Source: Chlamydiota bacterium
GTDB taxonomy: Bacteria; Auribacterota; UBA3054; B51-G9
Assembly (NCBI GenBank): GCA_030596365.1
Contig: JAUVKG010000008.1
Span: 1-19,290, forward strand
Reading direction: 5' to 3'
DNA: 19,290 nucleotides
In this document: in pieces, positions 12,426 to 19,290 of the stretch
How the letters are laid out: every line of letters starts with the position of its first letter
Numbering within the stretch: the first letter of the stretch is position 1
Program-made: the position numbers and the translations under genes
Notes under the pieces: model-generated
The model's input: only the letters and a program-made list of their open reading frames with translations
Database searches by the model: none
Told to the model about the DNA's origin: nothing

Positions 12426-14428
12426 CGCCTTAAACGGCAAATGAAAAAAAACAAGAATCCGGTTAGTGAGGAAATAAATAAACCGGGTTCGGGTACAATC
12501 GTAAACGGATTGTCAAAAAATATTCTGCTGTTCGTAAACGAACAACTGTCCACGACCTCGAAACGTAAATAGTAATTTGCATCAGGAAGAGAAGCCGGAA
12601 CATACCAATCAGTTTGTCCAAGGACATTTTGAATATTACTTCCTATTGTAGCAACTTTATTTGTAGTATCAGCCGAAAGCACAGTAATTTCTGTGATTGT
12701 TACATTGGTACCATCGAAATCGTCTGTAATGCCGCTAACCCGCCAGACAATGCTTGTAAAGGATGATTCCAGAAATTCACTTCCGGCAGCAGGAATTAGA
12801 AGAGCGTCTGACGCGATTTGCGGTGGAGCTGATAAAACCATACCGGTACTTCCGTATACCACGTAAGATTCTCCCGCCGCACCTACACCGTATGGATCAG
12901 CATAAGGAGCACCAATAATAATATCATCAATTCCATCACTATTCATATCTCCAGCACCGCTAACCGAATATCCGCTATTATCAGCGTCGTCAATTCCATT
13001 GAATTGAATTCCGTTAGAACTATTAAGTGATGAAAGTTCAAATGCTGCCGGAAATTCATTAGTACGACCATATATCAAATATGACTCACCTGCACTGGTT
13101 GTTTTATTGCACGGCCGGGCATTTTCCGCACCGATGATGATATCATCAATTCCATCTCCATTCGCGTCGCCTGCGTCACTTACGGAGCATCCGCTATAGC
13201 TGGCGAACCCGTACCCGTTAATTTGAAATCCGTTAGTTCCGTCAAGCGAGGAAAATTCAAACGCTGCGGGAAAAGCGTTAGTCCGGCCATACACCACATA
13301 AGATTCTCCGGAAGATATACCCTGCCCCGGAGCTCCGATAATGATATCATCAATTCCATCGTTATTCAAATCTCCCGCTCCGCTCACGGAATATCCGCAT
13401 CTGTCACTGGCATCAATCCCGTTAAGTAGAAATCCATTGGCACCGTTAAGGTCGGAAAGTAAAATTCTCCAGCTGAAATTATTTGTCTGGCCAAACACTA
13501 CATAAGATTTACCCGCAAAAAGCCTTTCGTCCGGACTTCCCCGATATGCTCCTATAATTACATCATTAATTCCATCGTTATTTACATCTCCCGCGCCACT
13601 CACTGAGCATCCGCTATAAGCCAGGTTTTCTGTTCCGGCGATTCGGAAACCATTCGTGCCGTTAAGAGAAGACAGTTCGAATGTTGTTGAATAATTATCT
13701 GCCCGGCCATATACAACATATGATTCTCCTGCTGCGGAGGAAACATTATGTGCGCCGATGATAATATCATCTACTCCATCATTGTTCACATCTCCCGCAC
13801 CGCTTACGGAAGATGCGCACAATCCTAACGCGGTAATGCCATTTAGTTGAAATCCGTTAGTTCCGTTAATCGAGTCGAGTTCGAACACTGCAGGAAAGCC
13901 GTTTGTGCAGCCGTATATTACATAGGCTTCGCCTGCTTGACTCTTACCACCTGGATCGGCCCCGGGAGCACCGATAATTATATCATCTACTCCATCATCG
14001 TTCACATCACCTGCGTCGCTCACTGAAAAGCCGCTTTGATCCCCGTCATCAATGCCAATAATTTTGAATCCATTATTGCCGTTAAGCTCGAAAGCATCGA
14101 GTGGCGAGGAAAATCTATTGGAAGAACCATATATAACATAAGATTCTCCCATATTATTTATTCCGCCTGAATCGGCTGCATATGCGCCAATGATGACATC
14201 ATCCAATCCATCGCCATTCACATCGCCCGCACCGCTAACAGCATATCCGCTCATACCGTTAGTGCCGTTAATCTGAAACCCGTTAGTTCCGTTAAGGGTT
14301 GACAATTCGACCATTGCCCTCGAAGCGAAGACATTTCCAATATTCAGCAGAAAAAACAAGCTAATTGCTCCAATGACAATGCGGATATTTATACAGTTTG
14401 ATATTCTTTCGAGAGATGTAATGTTCAT
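12407..14428 (-). CDS. FG-GAP seven-repeat beta-propeller surface protein with PEP-CTERM tail
   Basis: A secreted protein of about 673 residues. A hydrophobic signal segment (about 17-33, cleavage near FAS) precedes seven repeats of 60-72 residues. Each repeat contains a calcium-loop motif of the type GDVNxDGxDDIIIGA followed by GESYVVYG, as in integrin-type FG-GAP propellers; seven copies would make one closed propeller. A beta-rich domain (about 530-640) follows. The C-terminus VPEPGLF, a hydrophobic stretch and RLRR is a PEP-CTERM exosortase sorting signal. The start at 14428 is chosen because AGGA (14437-14440) lies eight bases upstream; the GTG at 14443 has no such support. The role is probably adhesion or cell-surface/EPS association, but the ligand is unknown. 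No exosortase gene is in the window. Confidence 0.88.
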   Translation of the reverse strand: MNITSLERISNCINIRIVIGAISLFFLLNIGNVFASRAMVELSTLNGTNGFQINGTNGMSGYAVSGAGDVNGDGLDDVIIGAYAADSGGINNMGESYVIYGSSNRFSSPLDAFELNGNNGFKIIGIDDGDQSGFSVSDAGDVNDDGVDDIIIGAPGADPGGKSQAGEAYVIYGCTNGFPAVFELDSINGTNGFQLNGITALGLCASSVSGAGDVNNDGVDDIIIGAHNVSSAAGESYVVYGRADNYSTTFELSSLNGTNGFRIAGTENLAYSGCSVSGAGDVNNDGINDVIIGAYRGSPDERLFAGKSYVVFGQTNNFSWRILLSDLNGANGFLLNGIDASDRCGYSVSGAGDLNNDGIDDIIIGAPGQGISSGESYVVYGRTNAFPAAFEFSSLDGTNGFQINGYGFASYSGCSVSDAGDANGDGIDDIIIGAENARPCNKTTSAGESYLIYGRTNEFPAAFELSSLNSSNGIQFNGIDDADNSGYSVSGAGDMNSDGIDDIIIGAPYADPYGVGAAGESYVVYGSTGMVLSAPPQIASDALLIPAAGSEFLESSFTSIVWRVSGITDDFDGTNVTITEITVLSADTTNKVATIGSNIQNVLGQTDWYVPASLPDANYYLRFEVVDSCSFTNSRIFFDNPFTIVPEPGLFISSLTGFLFFFICRLRRITNNC

Positions 14429-14481
14429 TATAAACGTCCTCACAAAAATTATTAATAATATTATTTACCTTTCGACTTTAA

Positions 14482-14510
14482 AGTTTATCACAAGAATTAT
14501 GTTTTGTCAA
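14482..14510 (-). promoter_or_regulatory. Sigma-70 promoter of the FG-GAP gene
   Basis: On the minus strand TTGACA (plus 14505-14510) and TAAACT (plus 14482-14487) are 17 bases apart. TG one base upstream of the -10 gives an extended form (TGATAAACT). The start would be near 14475, about 47 nt before the ATG. I see no GG-N10-GC sigma-54 pair upstream of this gene. Confidence 0.6.
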
Positions 14511-14567
14511 GGAATAACAAATTGCAAAAAGAAGGATTATCTGGTAAAATTAAATTATTGTTTACTT

Positions 14568-14746
14568 AGTGTTTGACCGAAAACCTCTTATTTTTGCATG
14601 CCGCCTATTTTGGAAGGCAGGATGCTTCAAATCCTGTTTGCATGCCTTGGGGCATGGATACAGGATTTGAAGTGGTATGACACCAAAAGAGGCGGCACCG
14701 GTATTCCGGTCGAAAATGCGAATTGAGGGGTTTTCGGTCAGACACT
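14568..14746. mobile_element. MITE-like element, about 179 bp, with terminal inverted repeats
   Basis: The left end AGTGTTTGACCGAAAACCTC (14568-14587) and the right end (14725-14746, GAGGGG TTTTCGGTCAGACACT) are inverted repeats differing by one substitution and a 2-base indel. ACTT flanks both sides (14564-14567 and 14747-14750), a likely 4-bp target duplication. Inside are nested inverted repeats: GCCGCCTATTTTGG/CCAAAAGAGGCGGC (14600-14613/14683-14696), CTTCAAATCCTGT/ACAGGATTTGAAG (14625-14637/14660-14672) and CATGCC-TTGG-GGCATG (14641-14656). Much of the element could fold into one long hairpin. It has no transposase or credible gene; the minus-strand open frame across it is incidental. 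It fills much of the 348-base gap between the FG-GAP gene and the kinase; the rest is AT-rich with only the FG-GAP promoter. Confidence 0.7.
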
Positions 14747-14776
14747 ACTTTAAGTTCAGCGATTAAATAAAATTCA

Positions 14777-16171
14777 ATGAAAAAAATAAAACAATATTTT
14801 ATTCCTGCTCTGATAATCATTATGGCAGTTGCACTTGCTGTAACGATGTTTTCAACATTAATTTATCAATATAAACGCAGCCGTGAAGATTTGGTGGAAT
14901 TATCGTCACAGCAAGCCGGAATTGTACTTCATACAGTTATAGTTGGCATTCAGACAACATCAGGAATCCGGAAGCGTCTTCACAACGAAAACATTGAAAC
15001 AAATACGGTTATTAAGGTATTAAAAGAATACGGTACCGGAGCATTAATACAAAAGTTTGAGAAACCGGGTTCGATATATTATATTGTCTGTCAGGATGAA
15101 AAACAAATTATAGCCGCAACGAAAGGAGTAAAAGAATTAAACAGTATTTGGTCGGATATATTTTTAAGTGATGCGTTTAGTAAAGAAGAGATGTCACATA
15201 GGATTTTACCCGGTAAAAAATATCATTTTGAAACCGTGTGCCCGTTTAGAATAAATGGTAAAAAATATCTTTTAAGAGTCTGCTTTAAAATAGAGTCTAT
15301 TCGTACTTTGGAAATACATCTTATCAGGCGGCTTACATTACAGGGATCTGTTTTTGTCTTTATAATTATTATACTTGTTTTGTATTTTATAAATATTCAC
15401 AGTAACAGACTCCTTGCACGCGAACATGATAAAATGATGGCCGAAGTTGAAAGAATTCAACAACAATTGAGGCAGCAGGAACGTACCGCCGCAATGAGTC
15501 AGCTTGCAGTCGGAATAGCGCATGAAATCAGGAATCCGTTAAACGCCATACAGATTCTTACACAAAGAATGGAAAGGGAGATTGAGCCGGGCGAAGCATA
15601 CAAGCAAAAGTTTACTCAATTCACGCGAATAATACGAGAAGAAATAAAGAGATTAAATGAAATCATAAAACAATTTAATGATTTTTCTTTAGCCAAGCAA
15701 CCGAAATTTAAAGAATGTAATCCTGTAAATATTACAAAAGATATTGTTTTACTTGAAAGCGGAGTAGCACAGCAAAAAAACATAAGAATAAAATTTATAG
15801 AAAATAAAAATCCGGTTTCAATTAAAGCTGACAGTTATCTCTTAAAACAAGCATTGGTGAATGTTATTAAAAATGCTATCGAGGCAACGCCAGGCCATGG
15901 AGAAATAATAATCTCTGTTTCTCAAAATAACAAACAAACAGATTTTATAGTTGAAGATAATGGTGCCGGAATGACTGAAGATGAACTCGAAAAAGCTTTT
16001 GATTTATATTTCTCAACAAAAGACCATGGAACAGGATTGGGCCTCGCTATCACCAGAAGAATAATTGATCAGCACAACGGCGAAATAATAATTCAGTCGC
16101 GCGAAGCGAAAGGAACGATAGTTACAATCAGAATACCTAACAGGAGGAAGAATGAATCTATTGGTAATTGA
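14777..16171 (+). CDS. Membrane sensor histidine kinase (NtrB-like)
   Basis: A 464-residue kinase that should phosphorylate the sigma-54 activator encoded next to it. Transmembrane segments at about 8-30 and 188-207 enclose an extracytoplasmic sensor region (about 31-187) of no family I recognise. A helical linker (210-238) leads to the HisKA domain, with phospho-accepting H249 in GIAHEIRNPLNA. The ATPase domain has an N-box (NVIKNAIEA, 362-370), a G1 box (DNGAGM, 394-399), an F box (FDLYFST) and a G2 box (GTGLGL, 418-423). All catalytic motifs are intact. Architecture differs from PrsK of exosortase systems, which has many membrane segments and a GAF domain. The ATG lies 30 bases past the MITE-like element and lacks a clear Shine-Dalgarno sequence. 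It overlaps the regulator gene by 20 nt. Confidence 0.93.
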   Translation: MKKIKQYFIPALIIIMAVALAVTMFSTLIYQYKRSREDLVELSSQQAGIVLHTVIVGIQTTSGIRKRLHNENIETNTVIKVLKEYGTGALIQKFEKPGSIYYIVCQDEKQIIAATKGVKELNSIWSDIFLSDAFSKEEMSHRILPGKKYHFETVCPFRINGKKYLLRVCFKIESIRTLEIHLIRRLTLQGSVFVFIIIILVLYFINIHSNRLLAREHDKMMAEVERIQQQLRQQERTAAMSQLAVGIAHEIRNPLNAIQILTQRMEREIEPGEAYKQKFTQFTRIIREEIKRLNEIIKQFNDFSLAKQPKFKECNPVNITKDIVLLESGVAQQKNIRIKFIENKNPVSIKADSYLLKQALVNVIKNAIEATPGHGEIIISVSQNNKQTDFIVEDNGAGMTEDELEKAFDLYFSTKDHGTGLGLAITRRIIDQHNGEIIIQSREAKGTIVTIRIPNRRKNESIGN

Positions 16172-17531
16172 TGATGAAAAAACACAACGGGATTCTCTAA
16201 CAGGTTTTCTTGAACATATCGGTTATAATGTTATATCCGCGGAAACAGGACAAAAAGGATTGGATTTACTTAAAAAATCAAGCGTTCAGGTTGTTATTTC
16301 AGACTTTAGAATGCCGGGGTTGGATGGACTTCGTGTTGTAGAAGAAGTAAAAAAAATAGATCCTTCAATACTCGTTATTTTAATTACCGCTTATGGAGAT
16401 GTTGATCTTGCGGTTAGTGTGATGAAAGCCGGTGCTTATGATTTTCTTACAAAGCCGATAGATCTTGACGAAATTGAAGTTATTCTCAGTCGTGCCGAAG
16501 AACAATTTTACATATTAGAAGAAAATAAAATGTTTAGAGAAATTCTTCATCAAAACGCTTCATTCAGTAATATTGTCTCTGTAAGTTCTCAAATGGAAAA
16601 TGTATTGAATCTTTGTGCACGCGTTGCTTCAGGAACAAGCAGTATTTTAATTGTGGGCGAAACCGGCGTTGGAAAAGAACTTATTGCACGCGCAATCCAT
16701 TTTGCAAGTCTGAGAAAAGATAAACCTTTTGTTGCGGTAAATTGTTCGGCTTTAAATGAACATCTTTTGGAAAGTGAACTCTTCGGGCATGAAAAAGGAG
16801 CGTTCACAGGAGCTGTAAATGCTCATGCGGGACGTTTTGAAATAGCACATGGCGGAACGATTTTTTTTGATGAAATAGGTGATATGCCTTTAAGTGTTCA
16901 GGTGAAACTTTTGCGCGCTTTGCAGGAACGTGTTGTTGAACGTGTTGGCAGTACACAAACGATAAAAGTTAATGTCAGAGTTATTACAGCAACCCACCGT
17001 AACCTTGAAAAACTAATTGAGGAAAATCGCTTTAGGAGAGATTTATATTATAGATTAAATGTTGTTTCTATTTATATTCCGCCCTTGCGTGAAAGAAGAG
17101 AAGATATCCTTGTTCTTGCTGTAGCGTTTCTCTCAAAATATTCAAAAGAAAATCACAGAGAAATTAAAGGCTTTAACCAGAATGCAATTGAATTATTAAC
17201 AAGATACAATTATCCGGGAAATGTTAGAGAACTTGAAAACGCAATAGAAAGAGCCGTTCTGCTTACCCGGTCAGAGTATATTGAACCGAAAGATTTACCT
17301 GACACGATTAAAAAAACAATAAACGGAAATTTTACCGGTGATACAATTACTTTACCCGTTAACGGTAATATGCCGGAAATGGTTGAACGATTGGAAAAAC
17401 AAATGCTTCTCAGCGCTTTGGAAAAATGTAACGGAAATCAATCACGTGCAGCGAGTGAATTAGGAATTTCGGAAAAGAGTGTACGAGACAGGATGAAAAA
17501 ATGGAATATTCCAACTTCAAGGGAGAAATAA
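16152..17531 (+). CDS. NtrC-family sigma-54-dependent response regulator
   Basis: A 459-residue transcription activator with three domains. The receiver (about 3-115) has acidic D7/D8, phospho-acceptor D51 in ISDFRMPG, T79 and K101. The AAA+ sigma-54 activation domain (about 140-375) has Walker A GETGVGKE (169-176), the GAFTGA loop that contacts sigma-54 (216-221), Walker B GGTIFFDEIGD (234-244) and the arginine region RFRRDLYYRLNV (292-303). A Fis-type helix-turn-helix covers about 415-451 (NQSRAASELGISEKSVRDRMKKW). All are intact, so it should activate RpoN promoters when phosphorylated by the upstream kinase. A perfect AGGAGG (16142-16147) lies within the kinase 3' end, four bases before the ATG. 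Target genes are unknown; both flanking secreted-protein genes are candidates by position only. Confidence 0.95.
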   Translation: MNLLVIDDEKTQRDSLTGFLEHIGYNVISAETGQKGLDLLKKSSVQVVISDFRMPGLDGLRVVEEVKKIDPSILVILITAYGDVDLAVSVMKAGAYDFLTKPIDLDEIEVILSRAEEQFYILEENKMFREILHQNASFSNIVSVSSQMENVLNLCARVASGTSSILIVGETGVGKELIARAIHFASLRKDKPFVAVNCSALNEHLLESELFGHEKGAFTGAVNAHAGRFEIAHGGTIFFDEIGDMPLSVQVKLLRALQERVVERVGSTQTIKVNVRVITATHRNLEKLIEENRFRRDLYYRLNVVSIYIPPLRERREDILVLAVAFLSKYSKENHREIKGFNQNAIELLTRYNYPGNVRELENAIERAVLLTRSEYIEPKDLPDTIKKTINGNFTGDTITLPVNGNMPEMVERLEKQMLLSALEKCNGNQSRAASELGISEKSVRDRMKKWNIPTSREK

Positions 17532-17543
17532 TCATTTTTCGAG

Positions 17544-17563
17544 CAAAACTTAATTAGGTTTTG
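17544..17563. terminator. Weak hairpin between convergent genes
   Basis: CAAAAC (17544-17549) and GTTTTG (17558-17563) pair across an 8-base loop in the 40 bases between the regulator stop and the CotH-protein stop. The AT-rich arms could act as a weak bidirectional terminator. Support is limited to the inverted repeat and its position. Confidence 0.3.
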
Positions 17564-17571
17564 TATACCAT

Positions 17572-19290
17572 TTACTGACCTCTGCGATAAAGTAACGCGC
17601 AAAACGCGATCATACCAAACATTATCCCCATTTCCGGAATTATATAAATATAATTTGTATAGGTTGTTGTATCGGTTATATATCCTGCTGCCGAACTATT
17701 TTTATCAACTTTTAACGTAACGTTATAAAATCCGGGAGAATTGTAAGAATGAGCCGGCGATGATCCATTTATAATAAATATGTTTGTATCACCAAAATTC
17801 CAATAATAATTATCAGGAGTTCTTAATCCTGTGCTTTGAAATTGTATTTGTTCGCCGGCATTAGCAGAAAATTTATCTGCGGTAAAATCAGCTGTTACAA
17901 TATCCCATCCGGAATCGCCATCCAGCCAGCTTACCCTTCCTGAAATCCATTGTTTCATCCAGGTAATTTCCTGTTCATAAGTATTGGCAATATACCAGTT
18001 CGGCCACACATAAGTTCCCAGAATAGGCCAGCGGGTAAAATTTCTGTCAGCCGCTTCATCAATCAGTTCAACATTACTATCTACAAGTGCGAGTAAATTA
18101 CTTGTGGTAAAGGGATTTTTTCTTAATTCCATCCATCTCAAAGCGCACAATCTAATAAAATTCGGATCTCCCAGAAATTCTCTCCACCAGAACGGACTAT
18201 AGGAAACATACCACCCGCTTGTCATCCATCCGTCAAGATAATTAGCATTTCCGAAAGAAAGGTTATAATCCCACTGCGGGCTCATAAAGAGTTTTTTGTT
18301 TCTATCTTTATACATATAAGAACTTATCCTAAAACCATCAATGTTTTTTGTAAACTGTACATGAACATAGTTGTCAACAAAAGAATTAACATCAACATAT
18401 TGTTCCGCTGCCGCAACAACTTCATTTGGAGCGGCGCTCAAAATAGCGTTTTCGAAAAGGTTTAAATAATTTAAAAGCCAGGTACGTTGTTCAGAGGTTA
18501 TATCCCAATATTTGGGATAAACGTAAGACAACGTAGCTCCACCCGCGGTATAAAAATAAGCCGAAGAAGGGTCACCATCAGTTTTATCATTTTTTATAAT
18601 ATAACCGCCTGAAATTTCAGGTTCTGTATTTTGATACGGCTCTAATTTATCTATATCAATCCTGTCTTTAGAGCGGGATAATTTTTCTATTAACAGATAA
18701 ACACCATTATATGAACCATTCAATATTACTTCGCAAAATTTTGTACGCGGAGCATAAGCGATCATTTGTCGTTCAGTAAAATAAGCAAGCGCGTTCCGCA
18801 TTAGAGATTTGTCGCTGTAAGGACCGTTCAACACCCAGTCGCTTTCTGCCGGTAAACCCAGCATAGAAATTTCTATTTGCTCATTATCATCATTTCGTGC
18901 TTCGATACCATATTGTTTTTTTGGAAATCCCATAGAAGATTTTCCGCGGAGTTCAATGCCTATTCCGCCATCGTAATCATTAAACGGGTCAGTAACAAAA
19001 TTAGTTCCACCGGTTTGATCCCAAATAACTCCCATTCGCGCGGTAATTTTAGGTTCATCAGGAATGTACTGCCCAAGTGAATCTAAAACTATTATCGGTA
19101 AAGTTGAAGAAGATAACACACCTGACGGCAATCCTGAATAATATTTATGACCGATAGTTCTGCCCGGTAAAGAATCAATGTCGAATACCCGTGCTTTTAA
19201 CAGTGTAGTTGAAGTTATTGTTCCCGGTCCGGAATATAATGTGGAAGATTCAGTTGGAGTGCTACCATTGGTAGTATATCGAATTTCTGC
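17572..19290 (-). CDS. CotH-kinase/PKD secreted protein with PEP-CTERM-like tail, 5' end off the window
   Basis: The frame is open to the right edge, so the start is missing and the TTG at 19131 is internal. The first visible residues (EIRYTTNGSTPTESSTLY) match the strand pattern of a chitobiase C-terminal-like (CHB_HEX_C) domain. The CotH kinase domain follows, with RGKSSMGFPKKQYG (about 18907-18948), NGPYSDKSLMRNALAY, GVYLLIEK and the metal-binding region PQWDYNLSFGN. CotH proteins are atypical kinases; spore-coat CotH phosphorylates serine on coat proteins. A PKD domain follows (about 17690-17890; YYWNFGD, SPAHSYNSPGFYNV). The tail IPEMGIMFGMIAFCALLYRRGQ has the layout of a PEP-CTERM signal but reads PEM instead of PEP. 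It is probably surface-exposed and exosortase-processed; substrates are unknown. Confidence 0.87.
   Translation of the reverse strand, partial: AEIRYTTNGSTPTESSTLYSGPGTITSTTLLKARVFDIDSLPGRTIGHKYYSGLPSGVLSSSTLPIIVLDSLGQYIPDEPKITARMGVIWDQTGGTNFVTDPFNDYDGGIGIELRGKSSMGFPKKQYGIEARNDDNEQIEISMLGLPAESDWVLNGPYSDKSLMRNALAYFTERQMIAYAPRTKFCEVILNGSYNGVYLLIEKLSRSKDRIDIDKLEPYQNTEPEISGGYIIKNDKTDGDPSSAYFYTAGGATLSYVYPKYWDITSEQRTWLLNYLNLFENAILSAAPNEVVAAAEQYVDVNSFVDNYVHVQFTKNIDGFRISSYMYKDRNKKLFMSPQWDYNLSFGNANYLDGWMTSGWYVSYSPFWWREFLGDPNFIRLCALRWMELRKNPFTTSNLLALVDSNVELIDEAADRNFTRWPILGTYVWPNWYIANTYEQEITWMKQWISGRVSWLDGDSGWDIVTADFTADKFSANAGEQIQFQSTGLRTPDNYYWNFGDTNIFIINGSSPAHSYNSPGFYNVTLKVDKNSSAAGYITDTTTYTNYIYIIPEMGIMFGMIAFCALLYRRGQ

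Noticed and set aside
12850..14330. Regularly spaced similar segments that could suggest a repeat array or CRISPR
   Set aside because: The period is about 200 bp, the units stay in one reading frame and encode FG-GAP blades; there are no short identical repeats with unique spacers.
14429..14567. Possible sigma-54 promoter for the FG-GAP gene
   Set aside because: No GG-N10-GC pair with the right spacing was found by eye on the minus strand; a good sigma-70 promoter is present instead.
14720..14752. Outward promoter at the right end of the MITE-like element driving the kinase gene
   Set aside because: TTGAGG and TACTTT have 17-base spacing, but the boxes match consensus too poorly to call.
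14605..14820. Minus-strand open frame over the MITE-like element
   Set aside because: It covers inverted repeats and the antisense of the kinase start; no domain or start signal supports a protein.

Overview
The window is AT-rich chromosomal DNA from a Gram-negative bacterium. waaA (Kdo transferase) and a LolD-type ATPase imply an outer membrane with LPS and lipoprotein sorting. Two proteins end in PEP-CTERM-type tails, and an mcsA-mcsB pair occurs without ctsR or clpC. The tmRNA is one-piece and many genes lack a clear Shine-Dalgarno sequence. This mixture suggests the PVC superphylum, with Lentisphaerota or Kiritimatiellota as my best guess. That placement is an inference, because the window has no rRNA.

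Left part (1-8305, all + strand): a housekeeping block. lysA (cut by the left edge) and dapF, two late steps of lysine biosynthesis, are separated by a Phd/VapC-type toxin-antitoxin pair. The pair has its own promoter and operator, and its toxin gene overlaps dapF by 4 nt. After a 139-nt repeat-bearing gap comes a tight cluster: lolD (interrupted by a frameshift at a run of nine A), ilvE, mcsA, mcsB, rdgB and rpoD. Most junctions there overlap or are a few bases apart.

Middle part (8306-10960): a repeat-rich gap, a small secreted protein of unknown function, an orphan lipoprotein amino-acid-binding protein with a consensus sigma-70 promoter, a divergent PPC/DUF296 gene, and tmRNA (ssrA, - strand) with tag reading ANNNFALAA.

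Right part (10961-19290): waaA; a seven-repeat FG-GAP beta-propeller surface protein with a PEP-CTERM tail; a compact MITE-like element of about 179 bp; an NtrB/NtrC-like kinase and sigma-54 activator pair; and a CotH-kinase/PKD protein with a PEP-CTERM-like tail that runs off the right edge.

The most notable points are the intact-looking but frameshifted lolD, the toxin-antitoxin module coupled to dapF, the MITE-like element with a 4-bp flanking duplication, a family of hairpins attached to gene 3' ends (two of which contain the gene's stop codon), and a sigma-54 two-component pair lying between two exosortase-type cargo genes. I see no CRISPR array, phage genes or complete insertion sequence, and nothing that I can firmly call a new defence or mobile system.
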